NCBI RefSeq assembly: GCF_008831285.2
Contig: NC_045139.1
Span: 31,903,706 to 31,967,705, forward strand
Direction of reading: 5' to 3'
DNA from: Nymphaea colorata
Lineage: Eukaryota; Streptophyta; Magnoliopsida; Nymphaeales; Nymphaeaceae
DNA length: 64,000 nt
In this document: piece after piece, positions 1 through 10,818 of the stretch
Layout of the letters: every line of letters begins with the position of its first letter
How positions within the stretch are numbered: the stretch's first letter is position 1
Program-made: the position numbers and the translations under genes
Notes under the pieces: model-generated
Databases searched by the model: none
What the model saw: only the letters and a program-made list of their open reading frames with translations
What the model was told of the DNA's origin: nothing

Positions 1-40
1 AACTGGCGGGCCGGGCCCAGGCCTGTGCTAGAGCCTTTTT

Positions 41-229
41 TTGACCTTGCCAAGGAAGGTAGACATGGGTGCAAGCGCAGAGCAACGGCTAACTCCAAAT
101 GTTTCAACTGAACATCTACCGTCGATTGGAATGGAATTTAATAGTGACGATAAAGCGTATGAGTTATATAATACAAACGAAAAGCAAGATGGCTTCCATA
201 CACATATACATATTTTGGAATGTTCTTGA
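41..229 (+). pseudogene. FAR1/FRS-like N-terminal fragment
   Basis: A short open stretch with an ATG at 65 contains PSIGMEFNSDDKAYELYN followed by a GF pair. This resembles the opening of the FAR1/FHY3/FRS DNA-binding domain, which typically starts P-x-x-G-M-E-F-x-S-x-x-x-A-Y-x-F-Y and continues to a GF pair. FAR1/FRS proteins are transcription factors derived from Mutator-like transposases. The similarity ends near 195 and a stop follows at 227, with no continuation of the WRKY-GCM1-type zinc-finger part in the next several hundred bases. I read it as a broken fragment of an FRS gene or a MULE transposase. Because it sits at the window edge, an exon of a gene lying further left is also possible. 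Confidence 0.45.
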
Positions 230-1207
230 TGTCAATTAATTAAGACTCGAAACACTTGGATAAGTTGAAATGCTTAATTATCTTCCACTGGCCCTTGAAA
301 GTTTAGTTCATAAAATGTGGGTCAGTTTTGCAGCAAAGATAGTGCAAAACATTACCTACAATATTCTCATCATTTAACATCGAGATGAATAGTTTCTCAG
401 GATGATGCTATGATCTTAAGAATATATTGATGGGCAACATATATGACGTCAATCATTTGTTAGCCTTTAATAATGTTTTTATAATAAAAAAATGAAAGGC
501 TCCCTCGAAGCATCAACATTTCAATAACAAAAAAATCCACACCCTTATAAAAACAACTTGGATCCAAGTTGTTTATCAACAAAGAATTTTAAGATATTTA
601 CATTTTTTAAATAATATTTTTGGCAAAAAAATTAAGGGTTTGATTTATGTATATATGTAGTATCCTTACCAATTAGTTCTACTTCAAAGGTACTGATCAA
701 ACAATAAAAAAATTAATTAGAAAAATGAACACGATAACGCTGATCCTTTATTTCATTCTCAAGTAAGCTCCCATCAGAGACGTTTCCGCATAATCGTGTG
801 TGTGACCCACAAAGTCCCAACGTATGTCCACCCCTGGCCGTGGCTAGGGCTTGGCCTTCTCTCTCTCTCAATTGCTCAATCTCTAGAGAGAGAGAGAGAG
901 AAAGCAGCGGCAGAACAAAAAGGAACTGTGCGCAATAGAAATTAATTGAATGCTTTATGTGTGACACTAATTCCTTAAAAAAAGTTGCATAGACGCATAT
1001 AGTACGTTATTTTAGTCATTTTAGTGTTCCATATTCTTGTTATTTTAGTAGTTTCTTTTCTATTTTCTTGACCATTTTGATAAACATTATATAACTATAC
1101 TGAAGCTTTCGCTTCAATCATCTCCCCTCGCCTCACCTCACGAGTGATCACTTTTGTTATAATTTGTAAACTTAATCAAAGATCCTGTGGGTGCTAGAGC
1201 AGGTGTG

Positions 1208-1251
<44 letters not shown>

Positions 1252-1892
1252 AGCAATTAACCCGCTATTTTAGCCATTTTATTGTTTCAATATTTTTGTT
1301 TTTCTTTACTTGCTTTTTTTTTTTCAAAATTTTAACTACTTTTATAAATATAATATAACTAACAAATTGGACCCTCAAGCTTTTGCTTCATCAGCCTTAC
1401 CTCAACCATAGCTAGTAGTAAAACCATCTTCCATACCAACCGCAAGAAGTCTTCAAAGTTTTGTCCTTAACCAATTGCAAACTGGTGGCGAAGTGGGTTC
1501 TTAAGCAAACCCTTACGATTCACTGATGTGCTTCAACCTTTCCAACGAGTTCATGACCAACCCCATGTTCCCTGCAAATAACGTAGCACATTAAATTATA
1601 GCGCCATGTCCCGACAAAACAATCGAAGCTAGAAAAGGTGTGCACCATCTCCTGCTATTGAGAAAACAGAAAAATCACGACCTCTTGAGAATACTAACGA
1701 GTCGTCTGGAGAGAATTCCATTCGAGTCACAGTCAAGCTGTGGGATTATAAACATTAATACAGAGCCTTCCATCATCCTACTCGCCATAGCCACATTTCT
1801 GACTTCTGTAGGTGGTTTGAGAAAAAGATACTGGGAATTGCTGAATAAGGAGAAATTTACTTTCTATACAATAGCAATTTTTACATCTAAAA
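230..1892. other. AT-rich intergenic DNA, no gene seen
   Basis: No coding signal is convincing here. The stretch holds a short (GA)n tract near 881-901, an (AT)n microsatellite at 1215-1249, and two loosely similar AT-rich passages near 1010-1130 and 1265-1390 that share wording around 'tttagtcattttagtgtt' and 'ctcaccacg/cctcaacc'. Confidence 0.5.
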
Positions 1893-2197
1893 TAAAATGC
1901 AGAAAGGTGTGCATACAGATGAAAGGGTTGCAGAGGCAAAATACGCATCAAAGCTCAATAGAAATGATATAACAAAGGCAAAAGTTCGGACAGTAAAATG
2001 CAGAAAGGTGTGCGTATAGATGAAAGGGTTGCAGAGGCAAAATACGCATCAAAGCTCAATAGAAATGATATAACAAAGGCAAAAGTTCGGACAGTAAAAT
2101 GCAGAAAGGTGTGCGTATAGATGAAAGGGTTGCAGAGGCAAAATACGCATCAAAGCTCAATAGAAATGATATAACAGAGGCAAAAGTTCGGACAGTA
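1893..2197. repeat. Tandem repeat, 3 copies of 101 bp
   Basis: Three head-to-tail copies start at 1893, 1994 and 2095. Each begins taaaatgcagaaaggtgtgc and ends aaaagttcggacag. The exact spacing of the landmark atgcag (1897, 1998, 2099) gives a 101-bp period. The copies are nearly identical; I see only a few differences (gcatacag against gcgtatag in the first block, aacaaagg against aacagagg in the last copy). The near identity suggests recent expansion by unequal exchange or replication slippage. Confidence 0.95.
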
Positions 2198-2842
2198 TCA
2201 CCCTCATCATCCTCATCAAGTAGGAAAACAAATTAACCATGCTATAGCTTACAATCAACTCTAAAACTAACACATATGACATAACACATTAAAACCTCCA
2301 AACGAACCAATAAGTTGGTACATACCTTACATGAAAACTACAACAACCTTGTTTCTAAGGCTTCTAATGGAAGTTGAGGAGTCATCTATGGCTGACAACA
2401 TGCTGCAGCAGAACATGTAGCCTAATGTACCTGATTCCTGCTCCAGGTGAAGCATTTAACATTGTTCATTCACATGAAGTCAACAGATCTAATTAACTAT
2501 TTGAAGGGCTGTGCCTCAGGTTTATGTTTCCACAGAAAGCTAGAAGAGCTCAATCGTCCCTACCTCCCCCTTAGAGGCAAGCAAAAAAAAACTCCGGAAA
2601 CATGGATCAACAACCCATAACATACGTATCACAATTTCATGTCAAATACCAAACTGCACCAATACCACAAAGGTCTCTATCTCTCCCTCATGGCTAGTCC
2701 CCCTTTCGCTTTCTGGTCACACACAAACCCACATCCATGGTACACTCTTAGCAGGGGCTCATGGGTTCTACAGAACATAGTAGAAAACCGTGAAAAAGAC
2801 ATTGAGCCACATATTTTAAGGGTCAACACGAAGTAGACATTG
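2198..2842. other. Intergenic, possibly decayed retroelement 5' part
   Basis: No intact gene. The stretch lies directly upstream of recognisable copia reverse transcriptase sequence, so some of it may be eroded pol sequence, but I cannot recognise integrase motifs in it. Confidence 0.3.
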
Positions 2843-4059
2843 AGCCACAAATCAACTTGATGTTCAAAACGCTTTTCTTTATGGATCTTTGCAAGAAGAA
2901 GTACACATGGCTCAACCACCTACTTTCAAAATTGAAAAATTTCCTAATAATGTGTGCGGTTGCACAAGGCTCTACATGGTTTAAAACAAGCTCCAAGAGC
3001 TTGGTTCTCACGACTAAGCTCATTCCTCCACAAAGTCTCATAGAGCTTGGACTGACAATTCATTGCTTATTTTCAGGAAAGAAAACATGATCATGTATGT
3101 TCTCATATATGTAGACAACATAATCATAACAGGGAGCTCAACTATGCATGTTCAAAGGCATATACCATCTTCCAAATCAGAGTTTGCTATTAAAGACTTA
3201 GGAGATCTACACTACTTTTTAGGAATTGAAGTAAAGTATACCACTGGAGGGTTGACTCTCTCAACAACAATGCATTTTAGAGTTGCTCAAGAAAACCAAC
3301 ATGATTGAAGCCAAACCAATCTCCACGCCTGTGGTGACATCACCTCCATTGATTGCTCAAAATGGGTCCATGTTTCGTGACCCAAGTTTATATCGAAGTA
3401 CAGTCGGAAGCACTTCAATATGCCACTATGACAAGGCCAGACATATCATTGCTGTCCACACAGTCTGTCAATATATGCACAATCCAACTGAAGTTCACTG
3501 GGGTGCAGTAAAGCGGATACTACGCTATTTGAAGCATAGGAACAGTCATGGTTTATGTTTAAAACTATCCTCAAACATGAACATCACAGCCTTCAGTGAC
3601 GCAGACTAGGCCAGATGCCCTAATGATACAAGATCTATAGGAAGACATGCACTCATCATTGGACAAAATTTTTGTTTCATGGAGTTCAAAGAAACAAAGT
3701 GTTGTATCCAGATTGAGCATAGAAGCCAAAATATAGGTCTATAGAAAATGCAACCACAGAAATAAACTGAATACAATTTTTACTTCAAGAACTTGGAATC
3801 GAAAATTCAAGGCAGCCAATTCTATGGTGTGATAACATTGGAGCTCTCACCTCATCCAGTATATCATTATAGATGCAAACATGTTTTGTTAGAGACAAGC
3901 TGGCCAAAGGAGAACTATCAATTCAATATATCTCTACTAAAGACCAGGTGGCAGATATTCTCACAACCCCCTAATGACGCAAATACATAACATAATGATG
4001 TCAAAATTAAATATTGTCAAGCTCATGCATACCAAGGGTACGATGAGTTTGTGAAGGGA
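2843..4059 (+). pseudogene. Ty1/copia retrotransposon pol remnant (RT and RNase H)
   Basis: Reverse transcriptase sequence is recognisable from about 2853 (QLDVQNAFLYGSLQEE, then a QPP motif), through LKQAPRAW-like coding near 2970-3000 in a shifted frame, to VLIYVDNIIITGS at about 3093 and LGDLHYFLGIEV near 3205. The catalytic YVDD box reads YVDN. RNase H follows (RPD region damaged, HWGAVKRILRYLK near 3500, then FSDAD with a stop where tryptophan is expected, at 3607). The C-terminal part runs to about 3985 in broken frames. Several frameshifts and stops make it inactive. The order RT-RNase H immediately before an LTR is that of copia elements, on the plus strand. The 5' part, gag, protease and integrase are not seen. 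Confidence 0.9.
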
Positions 4060-4440
4060 TGTTAACGAGTGTAAAGGTAAGGCATGCGCGGCAACGGCTA
4101 TTGAAGACAGCAAAGGCAAGAGATGCAGGAATATGGCAAGTCTTGGACATGCACAGCAGATTTTGTCAATCAAAGATTCAAGCACCCATGTTAACGTTAA
4201 AGATAGTCATTGTAAATCAAGACCCATAAATCATGGTGAATGTAATATAAAATGGGATGGAAATCCAACTCAAAAATAAGATAGAAAGAGAGAGAGAGAG
4301 AGAGAGAGATTTATTTCCGTGGACGTAGGACTGAACGACCGAACCACGTTAATTATTATGCTCTTGCCATGTGGTTGCTCATCTTTTCATCAATTCTACT
4401 AAAGAAGGCAGTTTGGGAGGTCATCAGCTGATTACGTGAT
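4060..4440 (+). mobile_element. Copia 3' LTR remnant
   Basis: The purine run gtgaaggga (4051-4059) looks like the polypurine tract, and the LTR starts tgttaacgag right after it. Within it lie a TATA-like aatataaaa near 4243-4252 and the typical copia U5 wording ccgtggacgtagg ... cgaaccacgtta at 4318-4350. The 3' edge is uncertain; the end near 4440 is a guess from where the LTR-like text stops. A (GA)n tract at 4287-4309 interrupts it. No matching 5' LTR is visible upstream, so the element is truncated. Confidence 0.7.
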
Positions 4441-6106
4441 TGATGTGCAAAATGAAGAATCAATCAACCTGGCACATTTTATAGACTTGTGCATCCCTAA
4501 AATATTCTCTTCACTTCAGCACGGCTGACCAGGTTGGGATTTTCACAGCCCAAATACAACATATATGAAACTACAGAATTTCTGAGTGTCAGAGACAATA
4601 TAAGGATATTTCACAACAATAATATTTAAGCAAGAAAAGGCATGTGAACAATTACCTCAGAACAAATATCAAAGAACCCCACTCCTTTGGTCCCTCAAGC
4701 AACTTACAAACATGATTCCATATCCTAGGAGTTTGGGAGCATGTATAGCAAACAACAGGAAACATGATTCCGCATCATAGACAAGTTTGTACTGCACAAA
4801 AGGGGCTGCTCAGCACAGCAGCCCCCTACCAAGACAGAGAAAGATATTAAAAAAAGAAAAAGGAAAGAAACAAACAATAGAGAAAGGGGTCCCCCTTCCT
4901 TCATGCATCAAGACAAAGGGCCTGCAGAGCAGCCCCCATCTTCAAGGGTGGAAGCGATGCACAGAGGGGGTTGCTCGACAACCCCTTAGAGAGAGTGAGA
5001 GAGACCTACATAATGAACCTAGTAAAGGACCTTTTTCGAACTTATTGAATTCAAAGAATGAGTCAGACATACAGACATGATCTAAGTTTACGGCTGGTCT
5101 AAACCTATACTCGAATACTTGGGTCGTATGGCCAAAACCTGATATGCTGACAATATCCCTGTTAATGATTGGGGGCAAAAACGTTTGTTGCTTCATGATC
5201 GTCTTAAAGCAAGCTAATTAACTCAAACAGTTACTACAGTGATGGAAGGAAAGGTAGAATGTGTGATCTCATCTCCCATGAAAGAATATAGGAAAGCTAG
5301 ATTAAAAATATATTAAAAGTGACAATGACAAAAAAAAAAAACAATATCAAATATTTTCATATTGCCAAAGATGCACCAAATTAAAAGTTTTTTTTTTTAT
5401 TGTTGGAAATCTTAACTATAACCGGGCTTTGCTTAAAATTAGTTTTAACATTAATAAAATCATCGCATAACTAACTTAAACATTTTTAGGAGGAATAAGT
5501 TATATAGATATAATTAATCATGAATTCAATATCATTTGGAAAGTTAAGAGAACAAATGCTAAATGTTGGTCTTTTCAATCTGCAGACGATAGTTTTTTCA
5601 ATAATATATAGTATAAAACTTAAGTGTACTTTTTTAACAATATCAAAAGGTTAGCTGTACATGTTTTTTTAATGATTAATTCTTTAGCTGCCATTTGCAA
5701 ACTATTAGTTATTTAAGTGTGTAATTTGGAAGGATGATAGAAGATGAAAAGAAATTTGATCAAATAACCGGCAAAGTCAAGATATATTGCAAATCAAGAA
5801 CAAGGATGAGTGGTTGTTTCTTAGCTTCATTTGTCTTTTTTTTTTTTTTTCACTTTTATTACAGTAAATAAAGGAAGAGGGAAGGATAATTGGTCTCCTC
5901 AATGGGGTCAGCGCTGGGGCTGCAGCCGTACCTGCAGTCTGTGTGACATGGTTCTCCACTCTCCCTAATCAAGCTGCTGTTAAATTCTGGCATGTATGAA
6001 ATAGTGAAATGGCTCGAGCAAAACATCTAAGTCGTTAGCCTGAGTACGCGATTCATGCACCAAGAAGCAGTCATAGCAGTGAAACATAAATGTGTAGTGT
6101 TGCGTG

Positions 6107-6146
<40 letters not shown>

Positions 6147-6460
6147 AATGTACATCCACACAAAAAATTGATAAAAAAATCAGAAAAATTTATAGACAAA
6201 TTCATCTATAACATGGGATAAGTCATCTAGTGTCCCCTCATCTTTCGCACTAAATAAAGAATAACAAAATGGTAGTGGCATAAACAAGTTGGACAAGCAT
6301 AAGCACACCATAAAATTTCAAACAGAAAAATAAAGAACAATCACTTAAATTTACAAGAAGAAATATCACATATGCCTGCTAAAACGCACTTGGAAGCTGG
6401 ATGCATATCTTGTATAGAATGCATCCCTTATTCAAAGAACCGTTCAATGCTTCCCCAAAC
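4441..6460. other. Intergenic, no gene seen
   Basis: AT-rich sequence without a credible gene. It contains poly-A/poly-T runs and an (AC)n microsatellite at 6111-6142. Short open stretches near 4787-5080 and 5777-5959 show no recognisable protein. Confidence 0.5.
6111..6142. repeat. (AC)n microsatellite
   Basis: Sixteen uninterrupted CA units. Confidence 0.95.
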
Positions 6461-6461
6461 C

Positions 6462-6815
6462 GTCAATCATACATCCAACATAACATTTATTTGAGGAATA
6501 AGAATGTTATAGCAATGATACAAGGTGTCATATAGGAATTTGGAGATGAGGACTGATTCGACCCAGATAAGGTGTTGAACTCGGATTTAAAAACCCAATT
6601 TGAATAAGAGGTCGAATCTGTTCAGGCTAAGCTATTGGAATTTGGTTTGAAACCAACAATTTGGATCCGAGTCTTAATATGATTCACCTTAGATCTTGAA
6701 TTCGGATCAAGGGTCTAATAAGATCATATTTAGATGTTGAATGTGGAACCAGATTTAACTATAGGATCATGATCTACAGTCCACTTTTTGGCATCGTGTG
6801 GGCGATCTCCAAAGC
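6462..6815. repeat. Diverged duplicate block, copy 1
   Basis: This block runs from ccgtcaatcatacatccaac to a passage reading gatctacagtccactttttg followed by gcgatctcc. The same order of landmarks, with many substitutions and small indels, recurs at 7105-7520 (ccgtcaatcatacgtccaac, gttgaactcggatttaaaa, gatccactttttgcc). The text is rich in RATTYGGAT-like words. No coding is visible. It is likely two copies of a dispersed element or a local duplication. Confidence 0.75.
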
Positions 6816-7104
6816 AACCTAATAAACAAGTTGAATGGTCATAAGTACCCAAACTGATCTTTGCCTCAAACATAAGAATTTTAATTTTCCATGTTCAATT
6901 ATTACATAGGAAATATTCAAAAAAAAAAAATATTCGAATGGGAAATACATAAGATAATAATCCAATTTTGGATTATATCTTAATCCATGATTCAAATATT
7001 TATATCAATCTTCTTGGCAAAGCAATCCAAGGAATCATCGAAGATCACAAATTGTTCACATAACATACATCTCTTTTTCTAAAAGAGTCCGCAATCAACT
7101 TCAC

Positions 7105-7520
7105 AAACCGTCAATCATACGTCCAACATTTATTTGATGAGAAACAACATCATAGAAATGATAGAAGATGTCATACAGGAATTTTGATCAGAAGTCTGAT
7201 CTGACCCGAACAAGCAGTTGAACTCGGATTTAAAATCAAGGTTCGAATCAGAAGTCTAATCCGATCCGGCTTAAGTGTTGAGTTTTGGTTTCAGATCAAT
7301 TATTTGAATAAGACGCTTAACCTGATTCATGTCTTGGGTCTGGACCAGAGGTCTTATCTGTTCCCCTTTAGATGTTGGATTTGGGTTTTGCGACAAGAGT
7401 GTAGATCACAAGTCTAACATGATAATATTTAATATTTAAATGTTCTACAAAAATATTCATTTAAGTGTCGGATCAGGATCTACGATCCACTTTTTGCCAT
7501 TATGCGGGTGTTCTCCTAAG
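7105..7520. repeat. Diverged duplicate block, copy 2
   Basis: Second copy of the block at 6462-6815, same orientation, about 640 bp downstream. It shares gttgaactcggatttaaaa, the 'tttagatgttg' words and the terminal 'gatccactttttgcc'. The copies differ by several indels, so the duplication is not recent. Confidence 0.75.
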
Positions 7521-10500
7521 CATCCCAACGGGACGGGAGAAGCTGCGATGGATTCTTGATCGGCGACGGGGCGAGAGAAGCGGCAGAGGATGAGGCCTGG
7601 CTCTCTGCGACGTTCTTGAGGGCATCCGTCTCCAAGAACTCTAGGTCGTTGGCGTTCCGCCACCAGTCATCATCGTTCTCCGTCGCCCTTCTTGGTCACT
7701 CGTTGATTCTCTCACTCTTTGAATCCCCTTCCTTCCTCTTTTTGCGCGGTTCGGATTAAGCCTAGCAATCTGAGCTCGGGTTTGGCTCGACCGGCCAAGT
7801 TAAAATAAAAAATGTTTTTTAAATATAAAATAAAAATATAAAATATATTTTTAATAATAAAATAAACATCATTATTAAAAAAAATTATGTTTTAAAAAAA
7901 TATAAAAGACTTCATTAATTTAAAGAGCCTAAATAGAGCTCAAAGCCCAGCTTATGTAGAGCTTAAAGGGTTCCCGGTTGAGTCATATTGAAGTTTTTGG
8001 CTCCATGCCTGTTCTTAAGAAGAGATCCATCCTTGAGAAAATATTTGGTAAGAAAAACATTATATTATTAGAACACACTTGTTTAAATATCATCATGTTC
8101 TTATTTCAAGAAATATTGTGGAATGTTTTGTTATCAAATTTAAAAATGATATTCATGATCATATTGTGTTTCTTATAACAAAAACAGTGTGTCGTTTTTA
8201 GATTAAAAAATTTTGTAATTGGCAAGATGCAGAAATCATGTTCATTCAAAATAACAAAAAAATGCAGAAATCATGTTCATTCAAAATCCTGAATTACAGG
8301 AAGTTTGTATGGAAAGCAAACGTTCTAAAAGCAATAAGGAAACTATAAGCACGTATGGTCGTCGTCCATATTGACTTCTATATATGGCGACGACATTTTT
8401 GCTCTTAAAACTAACCTAAAGATTTAACGGTGCAAAACATAACTTTTTTTCAAATAATATCAAAAAGTCCATTTAGAAACTCTATGAAAATTGAAATTTT
8501 ATGTCAATTAAATAATGCCTACTACAAGCATGACAGATTGGAAGCCTGGATTAGATTTTTCATTTTTTGAAGTGGAAAAAGCATCTGCCATCGTTTGCTT
8601 TCTTAGATATTATGAAGGTGGGGACACAGTTTTCTTAAAACTGTTTCTTAAAAATCTGGAAATATGTTTCTTAAAAATCAAACACAGAAATATGTTTTTG
8701 AAAATATATTTTTCAATTATCACACACTCATCAAATCATTTTTTAAATTAATGATTAACTTGAAGGGGTTCATTATGAGCCGACGACGGTTTCTGAGAAA
8801 AAATGGCATGAAGTTTGAGTATGAAAATAAACACGTGAGATCTCACATCTAGCTGCCCCTCTGGCTTCAATTGACCTGACTTAATCGGATCACCAAATGA
8901 AGGTTTTTGGTAAAAACCAATTTTCGGACCAGAATGTTATGTTGTTCTTTTTATATTTTGCTTTTATTGTCCAAACATAAAAACCAGTTTTTCAAATCTG
9001 ATTAAAAAATAAAATTTTAAATGCCAGTTTCCATAAAACAATTTTTTAGCGTGTAATCACTTCTGTGAACCTAGAGAGAGAGAGAAAGAACTGATAAAAT
9101 GGGAATGCAAAACAAAATTTGAAGACAAGAAGTCCCCTACGTATAAGAACAAATCGCAAAAATAAAGTAAAAGAATGAAATATACAAGATAGCAACACAA
9201 TGAAACATAACATAGGGGTTGGGAAGAAAGTGGATAGACGAAGCGGCAAAGTCACCCAGTATTAAACAAAAAATAATGTTGTAGCTGAATAGCAAAGTGG
9301 ACGTCCTTGAAATAAGGAGGAGCCCCTGAAAACTATGTTGTTGCGCTCTTCTCAAATGGGTCGTTAAGAGAAAATAAACTATAGCTTTCAGACACGATCC
9401 TAAGAAAATGGCAAATGGAGGGAAAGAAGGCTACTAACAAAGGAAAGCCACACACATATATATATATATATATATGAATTTGTATAAAAAGTGGGCGTAA
9501 TCCACGCTTTGCCCACCAATCAGGTAATGTTCAGTTATTCAATATTTACGAATGGGCCGTTGTGCTTTCAATGAGTGCTTGTATTGTAGATAGATAGAAG
9601 TTGGAAGCCTTAGATAGGTTCTACTGTAAAAGGAGAGTCACTTATGTAGGTCTTTATTTAAGAAAAAAAATTCAAGAAAACAGTTATTTTGACTCGTGGA
9701 CAAATAGGTTTTTAGGTAACGAATTCTCACTATATTTTATTTTTTGGCGCATCGGGAACATGCAAGATCAATGAGGTGAACTTTCCAGGAAAAATCCGTC
9801 CGGCGACTTTCTGAGAGGTTGAATTTAAAGCAATCGAATTCATAATAGAGTTCAGCACGGAATCTTTTTCATTCAGCTGCTTAGCATCTCCAGTTCCATA
9901 ATTTGTTACTTGTGACCCAAAACAGATTGTCTGAAAGATCTTGTCAAATTGCAACATAAGAAAAAAATTTCTTACTCATTGAACACCATAGTGTTCTTTC
10001 GTAATTAACAGACTAAAGTCTGATAATTTTAATTAAGCAGTATTGCATTCACAACATAAAATATCTGTCTGTGACTCGGCATGAGATGGTGATGCCTTGA
10101 AAAAGAAGAGGAAGACGTGACAGATGAACATGCAAGATATTGACTGGCATCTCTGTTACCATTATGAGTCAGTGGCACAAGTTCTTATGCCTTCAAGAAG
10201 AGATTTCCATAACCTTGTTTTCAAAGTCAGGATAAGCTGCTAAAAGTCCCACGACTTCTGAAATGTATGACAACTGTGGAAAGTTGTCACATAGAAGAAG
10301 TAAGTTTCACGGAGATTACGATAATTAAACATGGAAAAAGTGAATCCTCTTCGAGGCAATGCCTAGCAGGCAGGAAAATTGGCTGAAAAAGGTTTCGTTT
10401 TGTGTCCTGATTTATCTGTAGAAAAAGAGCAGGAATAACAAGGGGATGATGAGACTGCAATCCAAGTCAGACAGGACTTGCTACTTTCTGGAATTGGACG

Positions 10501-10560
10501 GCGAGAGATGAGGTGGTAGAAGGAACCGTGAATTCTTGAACTTGAACAGCAAAATCATCT
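7521..10560. other. Intergenic, no gene seen
   Basis: A short GC-richer patch at 7530-7760 is open on both strands but shows no known domain. The rest is AT-rich, with scattered poly-T runs and a small (AT)n tract near 9459-9475. The part from about 10560 to 10818 probably holds the 3' untranslated region of the U-box gene on the minus strand. Confidence 0.45.
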
Positions 10561-10818
10561 CAGAAAATTGAAACCACAAACAACTTTCACATAAGAACAC
10601 AATGATATTTATCATTAAATAATCTGTCAGTTGACAGGGCTATGTACATCTCCCATTATTATGATTGCTACAAACCTAAACTCCTCATTTAGTATATTCT
10701 GATCATCAAGACTGACCAGCAATGCATGACCTGATACTACAAAAACACCACCTTTACACGAAACAAGAAAAAAAGGACAACAGAAGATAAAGCTAATGAA
10801 ATATCCCACCTTCGGTGT

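Noticed and set aside
1893-2197. CRISPR-like array
   Set aside because: The units are contiguous 101-bp tandem copies without unique spacers, in plant nuclear DNA.
9730-9957. 75-codon minus-strand frame
   Set aside because: No recognisable domain, no clear splice context and no ATG-linked leader; too little support.
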